Below are positions 8,101-14,929 of a stretch of 16,400 nt of DNA, one piece after another. The notes under the pieces were generated by a model, which ran no database searches, was not told the DNA's origin, and worked only from the letters and a program-made list of their open reading frames with translations. Every line of letters begins with the position of its first letter. Within the stretch, counting starts at the first letter, position 1. Source of the DNA: CAZTBB01 sp964611755 (lineage in GTDB: Bacteria > Pseudomonadota > Alphaproteobacteria > Micavibrionales > Micavibrionaceae); assembly GCA_964611755.1 (NCBI GenBank), contig CAZTBB010000040.1:1-16400 (forward strand), read 5' to 3'. A program made the position numbers and the translations under genes.

Positions 8101-9080
8101 ATATAGCCACAAAAGGGCTTGAGAGTGCCGGTAATCAGGCGCGTGATGAGAGCGAACGCCTTACGGAACAGGCACGCCGCACAACGGACACAACACGTAA
8201 TCTTGTTGAATCTGTTGAGAAAGAAGCTGAAAATCTTCTCTCTCAAGCCACTGACACACTCTCAGAGCTTAAGAAGGCCGGTGATAGCTTTGCTATTCGT
8301 GCAAAAGAAGTTGCAGAGCAGATGAAAGCCTCTGTCCAAACGTCGGAAGCTTATGGGCGTGAATTGCGTGCGCAAGCTCTTCAGGTGGCGGATGCTTCGG
8401 CTGAGACGTCGGATCGTCTCAGCAAGGCGATTGATACGCTTAGCACAAAGGTCAGTGATATTGGTGCTCAGGCGCATCAGGCATCGCTTCAAATTGAACA
8501 AACGCGTGAGACATTGGAAGAAGAGGCAGGGCGTCTTATCACCGTATCCAGTGAGGTTATGGGCTCGGTTCAGAATGCCTCCTCTAATTTCGGTAAACAA
8601 TCTGAGTCATTGTTCAAAGCGTCACGCGATGCGATTGAGCGCGCCGAAGAGATACAGCGCATCAGTATTCGCGGCGAGAGAGATAACTTCATGTCTTCGG
8701 CCAAGTTTGTCGTGGAAAGTCTGCACTCTCTATCCGTTGACCTCATGCGCATGATTGAGGGCGAGATTTCGGAAAAAACATGGAAAGCTTTCCAAAAAGG
8801 GGATGTGGGTGCATTTACGCGCAAGCTTGTGCAAATGGAGGGTAAAATGCCTCTTGAGAAAGCGCGTGATAAATTTGCCAAGGATAATGAGTTCCGCAAC
8901 TACGTACAGCGTTACATTCGTCAGTTCGAGGAAATTTATGACCAAGCCACAGCGAATGATCACGGTGCTTTGTTGACCACGACATTTGTGTCGAGTGAGG
9001 TTGGTAAACTGTATGAATTCTTGTGCTCTGTTGCCGGAAAGTCACCAAAATATGAGCGTGAGACGTTAAAGGCCGCTTAA
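5160..9080 (+). CDS. Giant membrane-anchored coiled-coil protein, candidate polarity or structural factor
   Basis: I do not recognise a named family. From the ATG at 5160 the product is 1306 residues. AAGGGG (5145-5150) lies nine bases before this ATG. A longer frame from a TTG at 5076 has no such site and would add 28 residues across the regulatory region. Residues 1-148 are polar and low in complexity. Two hydrophobic segments follow at about 150-170 and 184-205. Residues about 230-1175 are heptad-like, rich in Glu, Ser, Ala, Lys and Asp, and hold only two prolines (P647 and P828), implying three long coiled-coil rods. The C-terminal 131 residues differ: they contain aromatics and read like a small helical domain (TWKAFQKGDVGAFTRK, then EFRNYVQRYIRQFEEIYDQ). 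Both termini are probably cytoplasmic. Two N-terminal membrane segments plus a long coiled coil resemble Caulobacter TipN in architecture only. The gene is monocistronic, between the DnaA-box region and a hairpin terminator. Confidence 0.85.
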   Translation: MKNIIASRNNSDSGKKEEGGASPLAQSLRINAEDVSHAQPSDELIVECDQDYSDAPEKPSDTVKSQSANRVDGLKQKLSAADAEQSKPGFSPLKIKASSNSDLSSPVPQDVSPLNFGAKVSNDDDEYESLNLFAERANTVALEKSATKDRVVYAVGGLVTLAWFGFCLYFMRSTGQTIALTPSEFGAFIAGVFSPPALLWLIISSLNRKADIQLYSESLRDELKKLLFPTEQSASIINKDIERMVRQAAEISSSSRAVLKSLHRARHGLRTEIRDFSGLSKKAEFHIDRLSENLREKAHGLTTLTEQIESKTSQIDEKASSGVQAWDDATLRILERSAEMEDSLAKGADKLLQAADRAEEKAKEIQDNLLSSYDSLNEAVDKTAERLEVLSNRFDDHTHGLSQAVDSISSRTEELGDIIKAQVENLEDVTSHTIESMTDSVQVIQKHRDELEGGAEAIANQAYNIADVVRGSVDNLYEAVDNIVAKGDGLEARIAEKVETLNLTISGISKEANIIEEAGTSAANKLTEALAVAISGAEQLGKSVRQSVGALEKSSESAQIKAEDLIERTKRGIQDMNAASVENVQSMKEVVSLLDKSRIQVEQVTETTQTHVSELSEAIDQQSAKINLSTHSMIERLENVRVSLEEPLREINVAIAEADGRHEQIETTLRRRVSDLSEATEKAVESAEHIRTVLRGQAQEIATLSGQISGNARTINEQMVYQRDSLADQVKTTLSSLEDVTAILEGSASSLSHISETAVSNIGRVEGRIKDRTEEMSFFTQKSFTQLEELDESIASKISALTSQSEQAVESVTSVNHALESAARSVDPVYQDAIEKAEQATLRFEKLRSGFEATTDSNLVKLQQIGIVFDERLENLKSGADEAATILRDSSDHLRDRVDDIASASRSASQKLQDIAASLEDQSSDLHLMTDQSLLKIENIQNAINEQFHELSASVGQAVAQLNDAGNEFVKKAELCKDSTDIATKGLESAGNQARDESERLTEQARRTTDTTRNLVESVEKEAENLLSQATDTLSELKKAGDSFAIRAKEVAEQMKASVQTSEAYGRELRAQALQVADASAETSDRLSKAIDTLSTKVSDIGAQAHQASLQIEQTRETLEEEAGRLITVSSEVMGSVQNASSNFGKQSESLFKASRDAIERAEEIQRISIRGERDNFMSSAKFVVESLHSLSVDLMRMIEGEISEKTWKAFQKGDVGAFTRKLVQMEGKMPLEKARDKFAKDNEFRNYVQRYIRQFEEIYDQATANDHGALLTTTFVSSEVGKLYEFLCSVAGKSPKYERETLKAA

Positions 9081-9099
9081 CTATTTCAATTGTATAGTT
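9079..9099 (+). repeat. Small hairpin at the stop codon of the coiled-coil gene
   Basis: AACTAT (9079-9084) and ATAGTT (9094-9099) form a 6-bp stem starting within the TAA stop. It lies just before the larger hairpin at 9104-9147, so the transcript would end in two tandem hairpins. The small stem alone is weak. Confidence 0.3.
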
Positions 9100-9103
9100 G
9101 TTA

Positions 9104-9152
9104 AAGAGTAAGATATTGATCCGTTTGTCAAAACGGATCATACTCTTGTTTG
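9104..9152 (+). terminator. Bulged hairpin, probable terminator of the coiled-coil gene
   Basis: TGATCCGTTT (9117-9126) and AAACGGATCA (9131-9140) form a perfect 10-bp inner stem with the loop GTCA. AAGAGTA (9104-9110) and TACTCTT (9141-9147) add a 7-bp outer stem across a six-base bulge (9111-9116). Only a short, interrupted T-run (GTTTGT) follows, so termination may be partial or the structure may instead protect the 3' end. Its place 24 bases after a stop codon favours a transcript-end role. Confidence 0.5.
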
Positions 9153-9205
9153 TAATAAAGTATTAAATCGGGTGGTTTTAACAGCTAAATAAGGAGGCGT
9201 TCTCT

Positions 9206-10132
9206 ATGGCGACAACGAAGATCTGCCAAGGAATTTCAGACATTTCAGATAGCTATTCTGGGTTTATTCTGGACCAATGGGGTGTTTTGCATGATGGTGA
9301 AAAACCTTACCCGGGTGTTTTGGAGTGCTTGAAAGAGCTTAAAGCGCGTAAAAAACATGTCATTATTCTCTCCAATTCCGGAAAAGTCGCGGAGTTAAAT
9401 AAAGAGCGCCTCAAAAAAATCGGTATCGGGCCGAGCTTATATGACGCCATCGTGACATCGGGTGAAATGACCTATCAGGGCCTTAAGGCACAAGAAGAGG
9501 GTTTTTTTGTTGGTCTTGGAAAGAAATGTTACATCATCAGCCGCGGCGGGGACGTCTCTATCGTGGATGGTTTAGAGATTGATGTTGTTGATGATATTAA
9601 TGACGCAGATTTTCTGATTATTAGTGGGTCTGATGCGCCCAATAAAAGCATCACGGATTACGAACCGGTTCTTAGAAAAGCGTCTCAAAAACGGTTGAAA
9701 GCTTTATGTGCTAATCCGGATAGCAAGGCGATTATCGGGGAGTCTCAGGTGATGGGGGCGGGTACAATTGCCCGCCGTTATCAGGATTTTGGCGGTGTTG
9801 TCCATTATATCGGCAAACCGCATCAACCAATATTTCAATATTGTATCAAGATGCTTCAGGAAAAGGGTATTTATCCCGGGCAGACCGTTATGATCGGTGA
9901 TGCCATGTCTCATGATATTATGGGGGCCAGCATGGCTAATATTGATACATGTTTGGTGACGACAGGCCTGCATTCTTCTGCCTTTAAAAATATCAAAGAG
10001 CGCAAGGATTTAGACAAAGCGCTGACATATTTGGCAAGCCAATATAATAATTTACGTCCAACGTATCTTGTGCGGAGTCTGGAATGGGGTAACCCTCTAC
10101 CGGATCGAAAGCATCGTAAGCGCAGGGCTTAA
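9206..10132 (+). CDS. HAD-superfamily class IIA hydrolase, TIGR01459-like
   Basis: This is a 308-residue cytoplasmic protein of the HAD phosphatase superfamily, class IIA, related to NagD-type sugar phosphatases. Motif I is LDQWGVLHDG (22-31) with D23 as presumed nucleophile. The second Asp usual two residues later is W25 here. Motif II is S56 in LSNSGK, motif III is K204 in IGKPHQP, and motif IV is D232 and D237 in MIGDAMSHD. The class IIA cap lies between motifs II and III. Loss of the second motif I aspartate would weaken phosphomonoesterase chemistry. From memory the DxWGV form is shared by this alphaproteobacterial family, so it is probably not a local mutation. A strong AAGGAGG site nine bases before the ATG sets the start. 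The basic tail RKHRKRRA is unusual. The gene ends three bases from the convergent patatin gene. The substrate is unknown. Confidence 0.88.
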   Translation: MATTKICQGISDISDSYSGFILDQWGVLHDGEKPYPGVLECLKELKARKKHVIILSNSGKVAELNKERLKKIGIGPSLYDAIVTSGEMTYQGLKAQEEGFFVGLGKKCYIISRGGDVSIVDGLEIDVVDDINDADFLIISGSDAPNKSITDYEPVLRKASQKRLKALCANPDSKAIIGESQVMGAGTIARRYQDFGGVVHYIGKPHQPIFQYCIKMLQEKGIYPGQTVMIGDAMSHDIMGASMANIDTCLVTTGLHSSAFKNIKERKDLDKALTYLASQYNNLRPTYLVRSLEWGNPLPDRKHRKRRA

Positions 10133-10135
10133 GTT

Positions 10136-11137
10136 TTATTCCTTGGGTGATGGCCTTTGCGGTGGCAGAAGCACTTGCATGGCGGCTTGTATCTCCGGCA
10201 ACATTCTCAGAGCGGCAGCTTCGCCTTCTTTGATTAATTCTTCGGCACGTTCAAATTCCAAAAGTCCGATATGCCCGATATTGGGTTTGATATGAATATC
10301 CGGCGGCTCTCCTGCAAGGCGGGAGCGTGTCAGACGGTCTTGGATAATATTCAACGAGGAGACCATGACACCAAAAAGGCTGGGGCTATTCTCATCTCGG
10401 CGGAATAGGCGGCGCGTCAAAGAAAAGCCCTTAAACATTTTTTGTGCTTCCGGCTTAACATCCTCATCATTAAATATATCGAAACCGGTAATCGTCTGGA
10501 AATTCTGGTTTTTGCTGGCGGCCTTTCCGATTAAATCGGCGTTTAAATCAACAGCGATGGTCATGCGTGCCCCCAAAGCCTGGCACACAGAAACAGGGCA
10601 TGGGTTAACCAATGCACCATCGATTAAAAACCGGTGATTGCGCTCTACGGGCGGGAATATACCGGGAAGAGCAAAGGAGGCGCGCATGGCATCCACGATT
10701 TTGCCTTTGCGAATCCATACTTCATGCCCCGTGACCAGATCGCAGGCAATAGCGATAAACGGATGGGGCAGATCTTCAATCATCCGATCTCCGAAATGAT
10801 CTTGCAGGGTTTCTATCAACGCCTCACCGCCAATAAGGCCGGCGCTTCTGATTCGGAAATCCATATATGAGAAAATTTTATAGCGATTAAGCGAGAGCGC
10901 CCAATCTTCAAGCTGGTTCAAACGCCCAGCCAAATAACAGCCACCAGCAACGGCCCCTATGGATGTGCCGCTCACAAGGCTGGGGTAAATGCCGTGCTTT
11001 CGCAGGACGCGCAGAACACCAATATGCGCAAAGCCGCGGGCCATACCGCCTCCCAGAGCGAGGCCAAGCCCCGGAATTCCGTTTTCCGGTGATTTTGATC
11101 CTGAAAAATTCTTCGAACCGCTTGCTGTTTCGTTCAT
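10136..11137 (-). CDS. Patatin-like phospholipase, RssA/NTE type
   Basis: This is a 333-residue predicted serine lipid hydrolase acting on phospholipids or lysophospholipids. All patatin elements are present: the oxyanion glycine loop GGGMARGFAHIGVL (29-42), the nucleophile elbow GTSIG (57-61) with S59, and the catalytic dyad aspartate D173 in LIDGALVNP (171-179). There is no signal peptide or membrane segment, so it is probably cytoplasmic or peripheral on the inner membrane. The N-terminal 20 residues are Ser/Asn-rich linker. A weak AAGGA site precedes the ATG. It ends three bases from the convergent HAD gene and starts 44 bases from the divergent MsbA-like gene, so promoters must overlap neighbouring genes. 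Closeness to a lipid flippase hints at membrane lipid turnover, which is inference. Confidence 0.93.
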   Translation of the reverse strand: MNETASGSKNFSGSKSPENGIPGLGLALGGGMARGFAHIGVLRVLRKHGIYPSLVSGTSIGAVAGGCYLAGRLNQLEDWALSLNRYKIFSYMDFRIRSAGLIGGEALIETLQDHFGDRMIEDLPHPFIAIACDLVTGHEVWIRKGKIVDAMRASFALPGIFPPVERNHRFLIDGALVNPCPVSVCQALGARMTIAVDLNADLIGKAASKNQNFQTITGFDIFNDEDVKPEAQKMFKGFSLTRRLFRRDENSPSLFGVMVSSLNIIQDRLTRSRLAGEPPDIHIKPNIGHIGLLEFERAEELIKEGEAAALRMLPEIQAAMQVLLPPQRPSPKE

Positions 11138-11181
11138 ATCGTGTTGTTATTCCTTACTTTTATTTTAGCATATGAGGATAT

Positions 11182-12963
11182 ATGAGCGATAAAACAAAGA
11201 GTGCTGCACTGCCGAATGAACAAAGCCGTGATACATGGTCTTTGATGAAACGTCTCGTGCGCTCCTATCTCCTTGATTATAAAGGTGATTTATTCAAAGC
11301 CATCTTTTTTATGCTGATTTCTGCGGCAATGACGGCGGGTATCGCAAAGCTGATGCAGCCAATTTTGGATGATGTTTTGTTTGGAAAAAAGGTGGATTTG
11401 ATTATTCCTGTGGCCGCAATGGTCTTTGGCGTATTTTTTATACGCGGTCTATCAACCTATATTCATACGATCATTATGAACAAAATCGGCCAATCCGTCG
11501 TCGCCGACATACAGCGCGATCTGTTTGCCCATTTTATGCGTTTGGACCTTGGTTTTTTCCATTCCAACCCGAGTGGGCAGCTTATTTCCCGCATCACAAG
11601 CGATGTTAATGTTATCCGCATTGCAACAACCGATACATTGACAGGCTTTGGTAAAAGTTTTCTGACCTTGCTGTTCTTGATTGCTGTGATGTTTTATCAG
11701 GACTGGAAGTTATCACTGGCGGCTTTTGTTATTTTTCCATTTGCTGCCGGAACCGTTGCCTGGATTGGACGTCGCCTGAGAAAAGTATCCAAGAGCATTC
11801 AATCTGAAATGGCCGGTTTGTCTGATATTCTCTCTCAAATTTTTCAAGGTATCAGACAGGTACAGGCATACGGCATGGAAGATTACGAGATTAAAAGGGC
11901 CGGTGAGGCTGTGAACTCGGTACGCGACCTTAATATCAAGTCAGTACGCATTGGAAATTTATCGACGCCGGTGAATGAAATTTTGATTGGTATCGTTATG
12001 TTTGGGATTATTATTTATGGCGGGTATCAGGCCGCTCAGGATTTAATGACACCAGGTCAGCTTGCCTCATTCCTGGCCGCGTTTACACTTGCCTATGAGC
12101 CAATGAAAAAGCTTGCGCGTCTTAATAACTCTTTGCAAATCGGCCTTGGTAGCGCCGAGCGCGTCTTTAATATGCTTGATACAATTCCGGATATTAAAAA
12201 TAAATCACGCGCCAAAATCCTAAAAACATCCAAGCCGGAAGTCGTTTTTGAAAACGTACATTTTGAATATGAAGGAAGCGATGTTAAAGCGTTGAGCGAT
12301 GTCGCTTTTACAGCCAAGCCCGGTAAGGTGACGGCTCTTGTCGGGCCTTCTGGCGGAGGGAAGAGTACGGTGATTAGTCTTATTCCACGTTTTTATGATG
12401 TCCAAAAAGGCGCTGTACGGATTGATGGCTTGGATGTACGTGATTTGAAGTTTGAAAGCTTACGCTCTCATATCGCGCTTGTTTCTCAGCATATTACTAT
12501 TTTTGATGATACGATTGCCGCCAACATTGCCTATGGCTCTGGGCGCGTGACACAAAAACAGATCGAGAAAGCAGCCAAAGCGGCGGCGGCGCATGATTTC
12601 ATTAAGGGGTTCCCGGATGGCTATAAAACAATTGTTGGCGAGGATGGGGTAAAACTCTCCGGCGGACAGCGTCAGCGTATTGCCATTGCCCGCGCTATTT
12701 TAAGAAATGCGCCCATATTATTGTTGGATGAGGCGACATCGGCGTTGGATAATGAATCAGAAAAAGCTGTTCAGAAAGCCCTTAAAGCTTTGGAGAAGGG
12801 GCGTACAACGATTGTCATTGCCCATCGTCTATCAACAGTACAAAGCGCGGATCAGATTATTGTTCTTGATGAAGGCCAAATTGTCGAGCAGGGCAAGCAT
12901 CAATCATTACTGAAGAAAAAAGGCCTGTACGCTAAAATGCATGCGGCGGGCCTGAAGGGCTAA
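11182..12963 (+). CDS. ABC exporter, MsbA-like lipid flippase
   Basis: This is a 593-residue half-transporter with fused membrane and ATPase domains, acting as a homodimer in the inner membrane. The membrane domain (about 30-320) carries six predicted helices; MQPILDDVLFGKK (58-70) and the GFFHSNPSGQLISRITSD region (124-141) match MsbA proteins. The nucleotide-binding domain has Walker A GPSGGGKST (388-396), Q-loop Q436, the signature LSGGQ (492-496), Walker B ILLLDE (512-517) and the switch histidine H548. MsbA flips lipid A-core across the inner membrane. The match here is by general resemblance, and a related phospholipid or drug exporter is possible. A GAGGAT site precedes the ATG. It heads a tight run with the hydrolase (4-base gap), the CBS gene and the DUF192 gene. 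Confidence 0.9.
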   Translation: MSDKTKSAALPNEQSRDTWSLMKRLVRSYLLDYKGDLFKAIFFMLISAAMTAGIAKLMQPILDDVLFGKKVDLIIPVAAMVFGVFFIRGLSTYIHTIIMNKIGQSVVADIQRDLFAHFMRLDLGFFHSNPSGQLISRITSDVNVIRIATTDTLTGFGKSFLTLLFLIAVMFYQDWKLSLAAFVIFPFAAGTVAWIGRRLRKVSKSIQSEMAGLSDILSQIFQGIRQVQAYGMEDYEIKRAGEAVNSVRDLNIKSVRIGNLSTPVNEILIGIVMFGIIIYGGYQAAQDLMTPGQLASFLAAFTLAYEPMKKLARLNNSLQIGLGSAERVFNMLDTIPDIKNKSRAKILKTSKPEVVFENVHFEYEGSDVKALSDVAFTAKPGKVTALVGPSGGGKSTVISLIPRFYDVQKGAVRIDGLDVRDLKFESLRSHIALVSQHITIFDDTIAANIAYGSGRVTQKQIEKAAKAAAAHDFIKGFPDGYKTIVGEDGVKLSGGQRQRIAIARAILRNAPILLLDEATSALDNESEKAVQKALKALEKGRTTIVIAHRLSTVQSADQIIVLDEGQIVEQGKHQSLLKKKGLYAKMHAAGLKG

Positions 12964-12967
12964 CTTT

Positions 12968-13780
12968 GTGAGCAAGAATATCAAGAAGAAGCTTTTTGAT
13001 TTCCTGTTCAAGGCTGTTTTGTATTACGCCGCCGTCTTGCTGTTTGTTTTTTTGGTGCAACGAGATTTGATGTATTTCCCCGCTACGGACACTCCCGACC
13101 CTGCGGATTACCAAGCACAAGACGTTCAGGTGGTTACGGTGCAAACATCTGATGGTTTGAATGTTTCCGGATGGTATTGGTCGTCTCGTGAGGGCTTGCC
13201 TACAATCATCTATTTCCATGGAAATGCTCGTGATCATGCCGGGCGACGGTATTGGGTGGATCGTTATTTAGAGGCTGGCTATGGTGTTCTTCTGGCTGGT
13301 TATCGTGGATATGGGGGCAATCCCGGAAGCCCATCTGAGCAAGGCTTTTATATGGATGCGCGTGCTTATATTGAATGGTTTCAGGCACAGAGCAAGGATC
13401 CATTTATTATTTTTGGTGAGTCTATAGGTAGCGGTGTAGCAACCCAGATGGCTACAGAATATCAGGAAAGAGCACTTATATTGCAGGCTCCGTTTAAATC
13501 TGCCTTGGCTGTTGCTGAATCTAAATATTTCTTTTTGCCCGTCTCTTTTTTGATGAAAGATCAGTTTCATAATAATGATAAAATTGCGGATATTGGCTCG
13601 GATTTGCTGATTATCCATGGTGATCGCGACATGGTGATCCCATATGAGCATGGGCAGGCTTTGTACCAGAAGGCAAAAGAGCCGAAGCAGCTGATTAAAA
13701 TCAAAGATGCCGGGCATAATAATTTGCACAATTTTTCATTACAGCAAAGAGTGCTTCATTTTCTGAGCACATTGCAGTAA
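12968..13780 (+). CDS. Membrane-anchored alpha/beta hydrolase, BEM46/YfhR type
   Basis: This 270-residue serine hydrolase is anchored by one N-terminal hydrophobic segment (about 15-31), after which LQRDLMYFPATD is typical of the BEM46/ABHD13-like group. The catalytic triad is readable: S152 in the elbow GESIG (150-154), D221 in IHGDRDMVIP, and H250 in DAGHNNL. The oxyanion region YFHGNARD (82-89) and GYRGYGGNPGSP (111-122) are also characteristic. The start codon is GTG at 12968, four bases after the MsbA-like stop, with GAAGGGC about eight bases upstream inside the preceding gene; this indicates translational coupling. Substrates of this group in bacteria are largely unknown; an acyl-ester or lipid substrate is inferred from the anchor and the neighbouring exporter. 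Confidence 0.9.
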   Translation: MSKNIKKKLFDFLFKAVLYYAAVLLFVFLVQRDLMYFPATDTPDPADYQAQDVQVVTVQTSDGLNVSGWYWSSREGLPTIIYFHGNARDHAGRRYWVDRYLEAGYGVLLAGYRGYGGNPGSPSEQGFYMDARAYIEWFQAQSKDPFIIFGESIGSGVATQMATEYQERALILQAPFKSALAVAESKYFFLPVSFLMKDQFHNNDKIADIGSDLLIIHGDRDMVIPYEHGQALYQKAKEPKQLIKIKDAGHNNLHNFSLQQRVLHFLSTLQ

Positions 13781-13792
13781 AATTTAATCACT

Positions 13793-14254
13793 ATGCCGTG
13801 TCATGCAGCCATTACCGATAAATCTGTTACGCTGAAGCTGGATCAAGATATTGATCAGGCTCTCAAGGATATGCGCAAGCGCAAGGTAGAAATTGCGGCT
13901 GTTGTGAATGAGGGCGATATATTTGAAGGTATTTTGACAACGCGTGAGATTTTGAAAAATCTTTTGCCCGTCTCTGTAAATATGGCCGATGGCTCCTCGA
14001 TTGAGAATATCACTCTTACCGCCGCGCCGGGCATTGCAAAGCGCCTCAAGAAGGTCAAACCTCTGATGGTGGAACAGCTTGTTAATAGACGTATTCAAGC
14101 TGTATCACCGGAAACACCTTTATGGGAGGGGGTTACATTATTGGTGCAATCAGACCATCCTGTGCCAGTTGTGGAGCAGGATAGCGGAAAATTTTTGGGA
14201 TTTATTACGGATCAATCAATGATTCAAGAATTGGAGAAGCTTCAAAATGAATAG
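13793..14254 (+). CDS. Stand-alone protein with two CBS domains
   Basis: This 153-residue cytoplasmic protein consists of little more than a CBS pair, the Bateman module that binds adenine nucleotides or SAM and acts as a regulatory sensor. The first CBS repeat spans about residues 6-60 (VTLKLDQDIDQALKDMRKRK, then FEGILTTREILKNL). The second spans about 90-150 (QAVSPETPLWEGVTLLVQSD, then FLGFITDQSMIQEL). No enzymatic domain is attached, so it probably acts on a partner protein. It starts 12 bases after the hydrolase stop, and its last eight bases overlap the DUF192 start, showing a coupled operon. No clear ribosome site is visible before the ATG. The partner may be encoded nearby, but nothing in the sequence names it. 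Confidence 0.88.
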   Translation: MPCHAAITDKSVTLKLDQDIDQALKDMRKRKVEIAAVVNEGDIFEGILTTREILKNLLPVSVNMADGSSIENITLTAAPGIAKRLKKVKPLMVEQLVNRRIQAVSPETPLWEGVTLLVQSDHPVPVVEQDSGKFLGFITDQSMIQELEKLQNE

Positions 14255-14765
14255 ACTTATCAAATTAACCTTATGTATTTTCGCTCTTTTCGTGTTTGCC
14301 TATGTCGGCAGCCTCAGCAGCGTTGTCAGTGCCGATAGCAGCAAAGGGGTTCCGCATTTGGTAGATCTGGAAACATTTGTTCTGATTAAAACAAAAGAAG
14401 GAGATGTGCATCGTTTTGATGTTGAATTGGCAACAACACGCGAAAAACAAGAGCAGGGCCTTATGCACCGTAAAGATCTTCCCGAAGGTGATGGTATGCT
14501 TTTTGTGTGGCGCATGGTAAAGGAACGTAAATTCTGGATGTTTAATACCTATATTCCTCTGGATATTATTTTTATTGCAGAAGATGGGCGTATTCAACAT
14601 ATCCACCCTATGGCGCAACCCCTGGACCGTTCTTTTATAACATCAGGTAAACCTGTGCGCGGTGTGCTTGAGATTAATGGGGGCTTAAGTGATAAGCTTG
14701 GCATTTCGGCAGGTGATTATGTGCACCATTCCGCCTTTAAGAATGAGCATTTGCTGGATCGTTAA
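14247..14765 (+). CDS. Exported DUF192 family protein
   Basis: This 172-residue protein has a Sec signal peptide (hydrophobic run at about residues 8-27, likely cleavage after VVSA at 29) and one DUF192 domain. Family hallmarks are visible: the ELATT-x-EKQEQGLMHRKDLPEGDGML stretch, FWMFNTYIPLDIIFI (96-110), the VLEINGG strand (140-146) and the closing GISAGDYV (152-159). Most family members I recall have WMKNT or WMHNT, while this one has WMFNT. The biochemical role of DUF192 is not firmly known. The protein is presumably periplasmic. Its ATG lies within the last codons of the CBS gene (8-base overlap), so it is translated from the same message. Sixty-three bases separate its stop from the tRNA-Pro gene. 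Confidence 0.92.
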   Translation: MNRLIKLTLCIFALFVFAYVGSLSSVVSADSSKGVPHLVDLETFVLIKTKEGDVHRFDVELATTREKQEQGLMHRKDLPEGDGMLFVWRMVKERKFWMFNTYIPLDIIFIAEDGRIQHIHPMAQPLDRSFITSGKPVRGVLEINGGLSDKLGISAGDYVHHSAFKNEHLLDR

Positions 14766-14783
14766 AAAAACATCATCATTTAC

Positions 14784-14812
14784 TTGATTTCCAAATTCTT
14801 TTTGTGTCATAA
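14784..14812 (+). promoter_or_regulatory. Candidate promoter for tRNA-Pro and the sigma factor operon
   Basis: TTGATT (14784-14789) and TCATAA (14807-14812) are separated by 17 bases and would start transcription about eight bases before the tRNA. Both boxes are imperfect. It is the only sigma-70-like pair I see in the 63-base gap. It could serve the tRNA and, by read-through, the sigma factor operon 24 bases beyond it. Confidence 0.35.
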
Positions 14813-14828
14813 ACATAGCCTGAAAAGT

Positions 14829-14905
14829 CGGAGTGTAGCGCAGCCTGGTAGCGCAACTGCTTTGGGAGCAGTGGGTCGGGAGTTCGAATCTCTCCACTCC
14901 GACCA
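14829..14905 (+). tRNA. tRNA-Pro, anticodon TGG
   Basis: The 77 bases fold as a complete cloverleaf. The acceptor stem CGGAGTG (14829-14835) pairs with CACTCCG (14895-14901). The anticodon stem ACTGC/GCAGT encloses the loop TTTGGGA, whose anticodon TGG is at 14863-14865. The T arm carries GTTCGAATC. The discriminator is A14902 and CCA (14903-14905) is encoded. The UGG anticodon reads CCA and CCG codons, and others by wobble or modification. It is followed by TTTTC and, 24 bases on, by the sigma factor start. Confidence 0.97.
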
Positions 14906-14929
14906 TTTTCACTATTAGGGGATTCATGC

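Noticed and set aside
7594..8963. Many open frames on the opposite strand of the coiled-coil gene
   Set aside because: They have no plausible ribosome sites or recognisable domains and reflect the skewed codon content of the coiled-coil coding strand.
10088..10111. GTAACC and CGAA elements resembling a SigF-type promoter near the end of the HAD gene
   Set aside because: The spacing is about 11 bases rather than about 16, and it points into the convergent patatin gene.
14880..14905. tRNA-Pro 3' end as an integration (att) site
   Set aside because: I found no second copy of the 3' tRNA segment in the window and no integrase or phage gene nearby.
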